From Blastocladiella britannica (lineage: Eukaryota > Blastocladiomycota > Blastocladiomycetes > Blastocladiales > Blastocladiaceae): 18,292 bases of DNA. The position numbers were made by a program, and so were the translations under genes. The DNA lies in NCBI GenBank assembly GCA_025349905.2, contig MU624895.1, positions 1 through 18,292 of the forward strand. The letters run 5' to 3'. Each line of letters starts with the position of its first letter. Position 1 is the first letter of the stretch. Positions 1-8,338 of this stretch are shown here, piece by piece. A model generated the notes under the pieces. The model was not told where the DNA came from. It worked only from the letters and a program-made list of their open reading frames with translations, and searched no databases.

Positions 1-792
1 GACTGGTACCAGCCGGGCGTCATTGTGCTGCAGTGTGGGACTGACTCGTTGTCGGGCGATCGGCTGGGCCGATTCAACTTGACCATGGAAGGGCACGGCA
101 ACTGTGCGCGGTTCGTCAAGTCGCTGGGTTTACCCGTACTCATGTTGGGGGGGGGCGGGTACACCATCAAGAACGTGTGTCGAACGTGGACGTACGAGAC
201 GGGGATTGCGGTCGGACACGAGTTGGAGCGAGGTATTCATCCCTTATGCTGCTTCAATTGACAGGTGACTGACTCGTATTGGATGTAATAGATCTGCCGT
301 ATACCGAGTACTTTTCGTACTTTGGACCCGAGTACAAGCTGAGCGTGCCGCCATCCAACATGAACAATCTCAACACGCGCGAGTACTTGGGGAAAATGAC
401 GTACGGTCACAATATTAGCATTCACCATTCACACATTGACTTGAAGAAAGGATACACACAGAGAACGAATCTTTGAGAACCTGCGCCAACTCCCACACGC
501 GCCCAGCGTGCAAATGCAGCCGGTCCCGTACGACGTGGACGTGGCCGATGCCGATCGGGCCGAGTTGGACGCGGCCGACCCGGACCAGCGGATTCCACAG
601 GCCCTGCGAGACCAGATGCGCGTTTCGGGGCTGGAAATGGCCGACCCAGCCGTCAATGGCGAGCGGGCGGTTGGGCGCGTGTACGACCTCGACCATCGGA
701 ATGGGCATGATGCACCACCACCATTGCAATCACCGTCGATTATGGATGGCTTGGACCGAGATGACGCGGATGCCATGGATACCAGCGTGTAG
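1..792 (+). CDS. Class I histone deacetylase (Rpd3/HDAC1 family), C-terminal part
   Basis: This is the 3' end of a zinc-dependent class I lysine deacetylase, the catalytic subunit of nuclear Sin3-type corepressor complexes. The 5' end lies outside the window. Exons are 1-232, 292-400 and 462-792, joined by GT-AG introns 233-291 and 401-461. The first exon carries the segment with a zinc-ligand Asp ([10 protein letters not shown], about bases 34-63) and the [10 protein letters not shown] motif, whose Tyr at 160-162 is the transition-state tyrosine of the family. The splices restore the family stretches [28 protein letters not shown] and [17 protein letters not shown]. After that comes an acidic, poorly conserved tail ending DAMDTSV, stop TAG at 790-792. 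The family call is secure from these motifs; whether it is the Rpd3 or the Hos2 type cannot be decided from this part. It converges on the verprolin gene, whose stop is 59 bp away. Confidence 0.95.
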
Positions 793-834
793 AATGTGTT
801 GACTTTTTGTTATGTAACTGTTGCCCTCAACAAT

Positions 835-840
835 TTTATT
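835..840 (-). terminator. AATAAA polyadenylation signal of the verprolin gene
   Basis: The minus strand reads AATAAA here, 11 nt past the TGA at 852-854. Cleavage 10-30 nt further on would fall almost at the deacetylase stop, so the two convergent transcripts probably overlap at their 3' ends. Confidence 0.6.
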
Positions 841-851
841 CAACACTCCAT

Positions 852-1715
852 TCAAAGGTACACCTTGCGCACGGCCGCAAACGGTCGTGGCACTGGGAAC
901 TCGCGCTCGTCCGGCCACGACCGCGCCATTTGAGGCGGCGGAGGCACCGATGGAGCCATCCGCGACGGGCCGCCAGTCGATGGTTGTGGCGGCGGCGGCG
1001 GCGCGCCCCTCCGTGTCGGCGGCGGAGGAGGAGGGGCACGGCGGCCAGCGGGGACCGGAGGCGGCGGGGGAGCCGATCGGAGTGGACTGGCGGCAGCCGT
1101 GACAGGTGGAGGCGGGGGAGCGGAGCTCGGGGCCGTGGGAGCGGCACGGCCGGGGAGCATAGGCGCACCACGGGCCGGCGGACCACCGTTACTGCTGCTG
1201 CCGCCAAAGTGGCCCGGCAACTGGACCGGAGCAGCAGCGGCCATGACGGGCGGCGGTGGCGCGCGGATCGGCGCCGGCGGCAATGACGCAGTAGATGGAG
1301 TCGACGAGGAGGCAGCATTCAGGACCGCACGGGGCGGAGTTGGGGTGGCCAGGATGGGCGCGGGGCCCCCCGACTCTCCCGGCTTGCGCAGCTTGACGCC
1401 GGCCAGCAGCGACGCCATGTTGGGCATGCCTCCGCCCATGCTGGGACCACCGCTGGAACCACTGGGACCACTGGAGCGAAGGCCACTGCTGCCTGGGGGA
1501 GCAGAAGAAGACGTGGGCGCAGCAGGAGTCGTGGCCACCGCCGGCTGCGACCGGTCGTTGGTGACCGTCTTGCGAAGGCGCGCGCCGCCCTGGATCTGCG
1601 ACAGCAAAGCGTTGCGGTCCTTGGACGGCGCCGGAAGGCTCGCTGCACCGCCACCTGACGAAGGGGGCGGCGGAGGCGGAGGGGGTGGGGGTGGAGGTGG
1701 AGGTGGGCCGGCCAT
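852..1715 (-). CDS. Verprolin/WIP-family actin regulator with WH2 domain
   Basis: A single-exon gene of 287 residues. Verprolin/WIP proteins bind actin monomers and WASP (Las17), and act at endocytic actin patches. The ATG at 1713-1715 gives MAG followed by 15 prolines, the usual verprolin start; the frame stays open upstream but only with non-ATG codons. Residues 34-56 form a WH2 motif (RNALLSQIQ, then LRKTVTNDRS), very like the first WH2 of WIP. A weaker WH2-like stretch follows at about 97-111 (MASLLAGVKLRK). The middle is Pro/Ala/Ser-rich with many PPPPP runs that could bind profilin or SH3 domains. The C-terminus (REFPVPRPF) resembles the WASP-binding tail. At 287 residues it is much shorter than yeast Vrp1 or human WIP, which are several hundred residues. 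An AATAAA lies 11 nt past the stop. The gene is divergent from the CNB gene at 2010. Confidence 0.85.
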   Translation of the reverse strand: MAGPPPPPPPPPPPPPPPSSGGGAASLPAPSKDRNALLSQIQGGARLRKTVTNDRSQPAVATTPAAPTSSSAPPGSSGLRSSGPSGSSGGPSMGGGMPNMASLLAGVKLRKPGESGGPAPILATPTPPRAVLNAASSSTPSTASLPPAPIRAPPPPVMAAAAPVQLPGHFGGSSSNGGPPARGAPMLPGRAAPTAPSSAPPPPPVTAAASPLRSAPPPPPVPAGRRAPPPPPPTRRGAPPPPPQPSTGGPSRMAPSVPPPPQMARSWPDEREFPVPRPFAAVRKVYL

Positions 1716-2009
1716 TTTCAATAACGTGGATGATGTTGGGAGAGGAGCTCGAATGGAGACCGTTTTTCTTGGCAAAAAAAAAAAAAAAGCTCTCTCCAGT
1801 GGGAAATGCTGTTATGGGAAACTCTCTCCTTCTCTTTCAGTTTACTACTCCTGGATCCCAGCACGGAGACATCCATCTATTCAAATACCATAGTATCGAA
1901 ATGACACCGCATCTTCCACAAATGGTGCCCTTTGTGTGCTCTTTGAGCGCCCTTTGTCCATCTCTGCCGTCACCCCGCCCGTCTGTGAGCGCACGTACCG
2001 TCCACCAAA
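1716..2009. promoter_or_regulatory. Divergent promoter region between verprolin and the first CNB gene
   Basis: These 294 bp lie between two ATGs that point away from each other. I see no gene here. A run of 14 A on the plus strand (1774-1787), preceded by GGC, sits about 60 nt upstream of the verprolin start. The half next to the CNB gene is C/T-rich and ends CCACCAAAATG, a reasonable start context. I found no convincing TATA box. Confidence 0.5.
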
Positions 2010-5000
2010 ATGCCGCACACTGCTCGATTCCTGCCGTCTCCGACGTCTCTGCCGCGCCGATCGAGCTCGTTGCCAGCTCTCGCTTCGTTTCTGGCCTTTG
2101 CGAACAATCCCTCGTCGTCTCAGCCATCGCTACTGGACCCTGCTGTTGCCGCCGCTGTCCGCACTCGTCTGCACCTACCTCCGCGGCTTCTTGACTCTTT
2201 CCCCTCTGGTCTCGATCCAATGGACAACAGCGATCCGTACATTGCCACCTTGGATCTGGATCAGAACGTTGGTGACAGTGATTCGCTCCGCCGGGCCTCG
2301 GTCCACAACAGCTCGCTCTTGTTCGCTATTGCCGCATCGTCGTTACCGTCAACGGCGACGAGTTGTTCCTCTTTGCCATCGTCCTCAGCATCGTCCTCGA
2401 CGTTCCGAGGCAAGTCTACGGCGCATTCTCCTGCAAATCATGACGGCCGCCGGCTGCACGGCTCTGGTCGGCTTGCAACCCACCACTCTCGCTTCGATGG
2501 CTCATCTGCGGCGCCACCGTCCAGTTACACCGCCGGTCTCTCGCAGTCGCACCCACCGCAACCCGTGTCGAAGCGGTACGACGGCGCCATTCCCAGCACT
2601 AGCAGCCTGTACCGCATATCTCGGCGCCGTGGGGCCATTGACGGGCCGAGCGACGAAGAAATGCCGTCCAAGGGATCGTTGCAGTCGTTCGTCCACCTGC
2701 GATCCGTCACCTTCGATGAGCCGAGTTCTTTGTCCCTTCGCCCACCCCCAGCTGTCGAGCGTCTCGAACTGCCCGCGGTCGTCGCGCACCCGGCAACAAT
2801 GTCGGTGAGTACATCCCGCTTGTCTTCTGAGCCAATGACTGTGATCATGCCGCCTATTGAACCCGCACGGACTTCGTTGGCGGTAGTGGAGGGCCCCTCG
2901 CCGCTCAGTCGGCAGTCGAGCAATGGCGACGGAAGTGGGTCGCATCTGACGCTCCGGCATCCGGCGTCCATGATGGCGGGCGGGTTAGCGGCCGGCGCGC
3001 GCCACCGCAACACGTACCCGCCGCTGTTCAACGAGCCAGGAATGCGCCACTCGATCTCGACCCAGATGTTTGCACCTCATGGCGGAGGTGGCGGTGGTGC
3101 CGACCCCGCCACCCTTGGCCGGTCGCGGCAGACGCTAGCCGAACGGTTCTCAGAAATGACGTCCGATTCGCGCGGCCACTCGACCACGCACCTGGCAGCA
3201 GCAGCAACGTCGGGTGCCCTACACCCAACTGGGTCGTCCCACGCGTTATCGCGACGCCCGAGCTTGTCGCACATGCGGTCCACGGCCGACCTTGGCGGCA
3301 CCAGCGGCGGTCCCGAATCCAGCGGTGGCGGGGTGCGGCGCGAACGCTTGCTTCTGGTCAACTTCAACGCCATGTACCAGCGCACGAGGCAAGTACACAG
3401 CGAAAAACGCGGGGCCATGTGCGCGGCCGAACGGTGGCGGTTCGCCATCTTTAGCGTGCTCGGGTCGGTTCGCGCCATCAACACGTTCAAAGTCGCGCCT
3501 GGCCCCTCTTCCTCGTCGTCGACTTCGGCGGCGGCTGCCAACGGTGGTCGTAGTAATTCGGTTTCCTCGGGGAGCGGTGGAGCGGCGGCATTGGACGCGC
3601 GCGCCAAGTTCCGGCTCGGAGATTACTTGGCAACCCCGTCGTTTGCGATTTCGCCTGAAATGCGGCTCACGCTGGAAAAACACCGGTCAGAGTACTCGGC
3701 CGACGATTACGCGATGCTGGAGCGGTTGACGGAGCGAATGCCTTCTTTTGAGGTTTATGCTTTCCTTTATTGCTCTTTCTTGACATGTCTGACAACTTTG
3801 GATCGTCTCCTCATGGTTCCGAAAGAAATACACGCCGAGCGTGCGCAAACAGCTCTGTCGGTTGCTGCAGTATGAGCGATTTGGGCCAGTACGTCTTCCT
3901 ATTGCTTTCATTGCAGCTGGCAGCAAACTCACCAACGTCAATATCAGAACCGTGTCATGATCAAGCAAGGCCACGATCCCAAGTCGTTCTACATTATTGT
4001 GGGCGGCCGCTGCAATGGTACGCCATTCCCTTGGGACAAACACGTATAACTGACATCCATCTCTCGCAGTATATAAAGAGGAAAACGGGATCCAAATTGA
4101 CTTGAACGAGCTAAACTCCGGTACATATCCATCTTTGCCATTGAGAACAAAAAGCCTCACACCAATATATTGGAATAGGCGACGCATTTGGAGAACTGGC
4201 GCTCCTGAAAAACACCAAGCGCAATGCGTCCGTGAAAACCATAGCGCCCAGCGAGTTTTTCCGCGTGGACCGGGACGACTTCCTAGAAGTGCTTAAAGGC
4301 ACCGCCGAGCAAGATATTCAACAGAAACTCGATTTCTTCCAATCGATCCCGTTCCTCGCCGCCTTACCATTACCCAACCTGATGCGACTCGCCGAAGTGT
4401 GCTCGCGCCGCGAATGGCCCACCAACTCGGTGATCACCCGCGAACGCGAGCCCGTGTCATGCATTTCGCTGATCCGAACGGGTTCGGTGCGCGTGCTAAG
4501 GGTCGCGCCGTTTCGCAAAGTGCCCCGCGTCGATGGACGGTACTCGTTGGAACCAGTCGGGTTTCCGGACCTTAGCAGCGGCAGCAGCAGCGGCGGGGGC
4601 GGTAGTCGCGTGGTGGATATTGATAGCGACTTGATGGAGACCGATGGGGGGTCGGTGTCCTCCGAGGCGGCGGCGGCGGCCGCGACAGCTGGGACCGTGT
4701 ACAAGTTGCTGTGCGTTGGCGTATTGCCTCCGGGGCAATACTTTGGACAAGAGGCACTGTTCTTTTATTTCACTGAAGCACGCACGATCTTGACCTCATT
4801 GTTGTCCGATACCAGTGCATCATCGAGTACACGCAGCGCGAGCGCAACATCCTGAACCGCCACAACACCCACCACGCCATCGCCGTACCTCCCTCTGTCA
4901 CGAATGCTTCACTGAACTCGTCGGCCGGCCTGAGCAGCAGTCTCTCGGACGACCCGCACCGCACCGTGCACTGCTACACGCCGCACAGCATCGTGACGTG

Positions 5001-5328
5001 CGAGCCGACCGAGATCTTGCGAGTGGCCAAGGTCGATTTCGTCAAGCACGCGACGCCCAAGGCCCTGGATGTGATGTTGCAGGCGGTGCGAGACACTCAG
5101 AGCTTCTATGCAACCAGCGGTGGCACTTCTAACGAAGGTAGTATGGGGAGCGCAAGTAACTTATCGGCGAGCAGGATCACGCAGCTGCTAGTCGCGCCAC
5201 CACTGCGCGTCGTGCAGGATGCGTACTTGGTCGGGTTGCGGTGGGCGCATTTGAAGCGCAAAGTCACGCAGGAACGGATCACAAGGGCGCGAGAGAAGCG
5301 GCGCGGGTTCGGGGTCTTGAGCAGGTAA
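2010..5328 (+). CDS. Protein with two cyclic-nucleotide-binding domains and a long disordered N-terminus (copy A)
   Basis: Six exons (2010-3752, 3826-3888, 3948-4017, 4070-4120, 4179-4753, 4816-5328) give 1004 residues. Residues 1 to about 440 are Ser/Pro-rich and look disordered. A conserved helical region follows (NFNAMYQRT near 450 to LTERMPSFE at 581). CNB domain 1 runs from KYTPSVRKQL (582) through NRVMIKQGHDPKSFYIIVGG to the phosphate-binding cassette at 643-661. The cassette Glu is 648 and its Arg 657, nine apart as in PKA and PKG, so cyclic nucleotide binding is plausible; the next residue is Asn658. CNB domain 2 starts near 694. Its cassette (YFGQE, 830-834) is followed by a 55-residue low-complexity insert before PHSIVTCEPTEI (890 on). 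No kinase, channel, cyclase or PKA-R docking segment is visible, so the output is unknown. Intron 4754-4815 has a GC donor; the other four are GT-AG. The paralogue lies tail to tail with it. Confidence 0.85.
4754..4815 (+). other. GC-AG intron in CNB copy A
   Basis: Exon 5 ends in-frame at GAG and the intron reads gcactg to ataccag. The only nearby GT donor (after 4758) leads to an early stop with every acceptor in reach. The paralogue has an intron at exactly the same codon (after GQE) with a normal gtacgg donor, which supports this unusual boundary. Confidence 0.65.
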
Positions 5329-5401
5329 GATCGACATTTAGGTGCTTGATCCTATACAATTTTGTGTTGAATCTCTATTGAAAGCACTTGCACTAAATTG
5401 T

Positions 5402-8141
5402 TCAGGGCAACAGCCCAAACGATTTGATCTTGCGCTCCCGCCGACATTTCTTATCCGCGACAATTTGTCTAAGCACCTTTTTCCGGTGCGCGGCCCACGC
5501 GTGCGACGCCAAGTACGCGGTTTGGATCACCAGCAACGGAATTCCAAACTCGAGCGGCGGGTTCGGCACCAGTTCGCGCGGATCGGCCGTCGCAAACACG
5601 TCGTACTGCTCCGCCTCGAGAATCGCCAATGCTTTGGGCGTCAGTAGTTTCAGTACATCGACCCGGTTGATGCGAAAGATATCGGTCGGCTCACACGTCA
5701 CGATCGAGTGCGGACTTAGGGTTGCTGCCACCGCGGCGGTCGCGTGGCGAGGCGTGCGTCCACTGGCGGCGGTCATGCTCTTGCGCGAGGTACCAGGGCC
5801 TCCTGGCGGAGAGATGCCGACGTGGTGGTGTTCGGACGACGAGGATGCGTCTTTGTGCCGTTCCACCGATACCAGGATGCTCTGTTTACATTTTTTTTTT
5901 TTTGGTGCGTTAGTCCAAGCTCGACTACAGTAGTACAAGAAATTGGGCAATGCCGTACCTCTTGGCCAAAATATCCCTTGGAGTGCAAGAGCCCCGTGCA
6001 CGTCAGCTTCCACACCACGTTGCTGTCGTCCGTTTCATGCCCACTTTTGGATCGAGATGGTGGATGAGCACCGCCAGCAGCATGCCTCGCTGCCGAAGCA
6101 AGTGCAGAAACAGCACTCGTACCAGCGTGCGCTTCCCGGTAACCTGCAGTTCCCGGCGGCCCACTGTGGTCCGGCCACACCGGCGGCGGACACACCGCCA
6201 GCGAGTACCGGTGATCGTTACATGCGACTTTGGTGAAGGGCACCAGCCTTAGGACCCTGACGGACCCAGCCCGAATCAGCGACAGAGACGTGACGTGTTC
6301 GCGCTCGCGCACAATCACCGTGTTGGCCGGCCATTCGCGTTTCGAGCACAGTTCGGCTAACCGTAGCAAGTTGGATGAGGGGAGAACGGCCAGGAAGGGG
6401 ACGGTCGTGAAGAAATCCAGCTTTTGCTTGATGTCTTCCTCGGCCGTGTCTTTCAGGACATCGAGGAAATCGTCCCGGTCGATCCGGAAAAACTCGCAGG
6501 GGACGTTGGTTTTCACGGACGCGGTGCGGCGCGTGCCTTTGAGGAGGGCGAGCTCTCCGAATGCGTCGCCTTTACAATGTTTTGAGTTAGTTGGAGTGGT
6601 CTGTGAGGGTTGACGAGGACGACGAACCTGATCCGAGCTCGTTCAAGTCAACGCGCATCTCGCCTTCGACCTTGTACACTATTTACATATATGGTTTTGT
6701 GAGACTTGGCTTTGAAAAGCAAAACAAAAAGGGTAACTGTACCTGTGACGCGGCCACTCAGAATGAAGTAAAATGACTTTGGTTCGTGCCCTTGCTTGAT
6801 CATGACGCGGTTCTGTGGAATAACAACTCACGTTAGAGCCATCACGAAACCAGTAAAAGAAAGAGAAATAACGAACTGGGCCAAAGATCTCGTACTGAAG
6901 CCGCCGCACCAGCTGGCGTCGAACTTGCGGCGAGTATTTCTGTCCGATCAATGAAAAGGTCAACTCCAAAACCTGAGACAAACGAAAAAAAAACTATGCA
7001 AGTACCTGGAATGCAGGCATCCGCTCCGTCAACCGGTCAATGATTTCGAAATCGCTCTCGTCGTACTCGGACCGATGCTTGTCCAGAGTAGCCCGGATGC
7101 TCGGCGAGATAATAAACGATGGTTTAACTGCATAGTCCTCGAGCCGGAACTTGGCCTCGTGGCCGGCGCCATTGCGTGCCTCAGACTTAGACGCATTCGA
7201 TTCCTCCTCGACAAAGGTGTTCATTGCCTTTAGGAACCCGCCTGTGGCCCGCTCCAAGCTTATGATCATCCTTAGGTCAGCCAATCGCAATCCACTTGAG
7301 CAAAATAAACGAAAGGGTACCTAATAACGCTCAATATGGCACACTGCCACCGCTCAATTGGAGTCAACATCTCGCCGTGCTCCTCCACCAAATCCTGGGC
7401 CGCATGCAGCATGGCGTTCAGATTGAGTCGTTTCATGTCCACCACATCGGTCCTATACTCGTCCTTGAAGTAGATAGGGTACAGTCGTGAGCTTGTAGCG
7501 TTCTTGTTGTTGTTGCACGCCAGAATTGCCATTTCCAGCTCACTTCGGGCTGGCGAATTTCTGTTGCTGGACGGTCGTCGAGCGTCGGCCTTGCTGGTGA
7601 TTTCAAACTTTGCCGCCATTGACTGCCGTTTCGGGAAAAAGAAGGCGCTCCCGCGTCGATCGGACGGGAGTTGACCGCTACTGTCACCGCCAAGCAACGT
7701 TGACGATGATTGCTGTTGCGATTGCGGCGGTGGCGACTGGCCAGGTAATATTAACCCAGCCAACGGGTCGGCCATGTCGGGGTCGGACGTGTTGTGGTAC
7801 ATTGGTGTCGACGTGTCGTCAGCTGCTGGGGGATGCGCGTTCGTTCCAGTTGCTGATTCGGATGTGTCACTCAAGAAGCTCGAATTGTTGTCGTCGCCCG
7901 TAACAGCCACGACCGCAATCGGTTCCGAAAAAATAGTCGGTGTTGGCTGTCCGCTACTTGCACCATGGGGAGTTGGGGCGTCGTCGGATGGGGCTGATTC
8001 CACCACCATGGGAACGGGGACGGGAATGGATTGGTCCGGATCACGCGCTTCTTCCGCCGGCTGGGAGAGATTCTCAACCACGATATCAGGCAAGGGTTGC
8101 GCCAGCTCCTCGAGCGGATCGGTGTTGGTCATTTCACTCAT
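5402..8141 (-). CDS. Protein with two cyclic-nucleotide-binding domains (copy B, PKG-like first cassette)
   Basis: Seven exons in transcript order (8141-7321, 7270-7006, 6939-6877, 6812-6743, 6678-6628, 6569-5959, 5881-5402) give 786 residues. All introns are GT-AG. The N-terminal 200 or so residues are acidic and Ser/Pro-rich and do not match copy A. From LNLNAML onward the two proteins align throughout, and exons of 63, 70 and 51 nt are identical in length. CNB domain 1 has KYSPQVRRQL, NRVMIKQGHEPKSFYFILSG and the cassette with Glu429, Arg438 and Thr439. A Thr directly after the cassette Arg is the PKG arrangement that favours cGMP, whereas PKA has Ala. CNB domain 2 has a GQE cassette remnant (625-627), a His/Ser/Gly-rich insert, then PHSIVTCEPTDI (684 on). 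The end, FGLLP, matches FGVLSR of copy A. It has one intron (7271-7320) that copy A lacks. No effector domain is seen. The start is the first ATG of the long frame. Confidence 0.85.
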
Positions 8142-8338
8142 TTGGCTCGTATTTTTGTTCTAGTGGTCGCTGGGGCCAACAGAATTTGATTGGCAAGTGA
8201 CTAATTGCTATTTACTTGGGGTCTTGAATCAAGGGGATGAATTGCTCCGATCCGTTTTGTCGAGGAGGAAGTGTTGTACAAAAATTAAAGGGAGAAAGGA
8301 GAATGTCAAAATTGGGAAATACAAATTATTTTCATAAA
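8142..8338 (-). promoter_or_regulatory. Upstream region of CNB copy B
   Basis: This spacer lies between the end of the RhoGAP-like gene and the start of copy B, both on the minus strand. A CCAAT box on the minus strand at 8189-8193 sits about 50 nt before the ATG. No TATA box is clear. The part near 8280-8338 is A/T-rich and should hold the 3' UTR of the upstream gene. It has no exact AATAAA on the minus strand. Confidence 0.4.

Noticed and set aside
1099..1893. Long plus-strand open frame antisense to verprolin, with a poly-Gly run
   Set aside because: It is the mirror of the poly-Pro codons of verprolin; no domain, and the minus strand carries the WH2 motif.
6993..7005. Alternative acceptor giving VLELTFSLIGQ before KYSPQV in CNB copy B
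   Set aside because: Copy A has no acceptor at that place, and both copies join smoothly at KYTP/KYSP using the later AG, with equal 63-nt exons.
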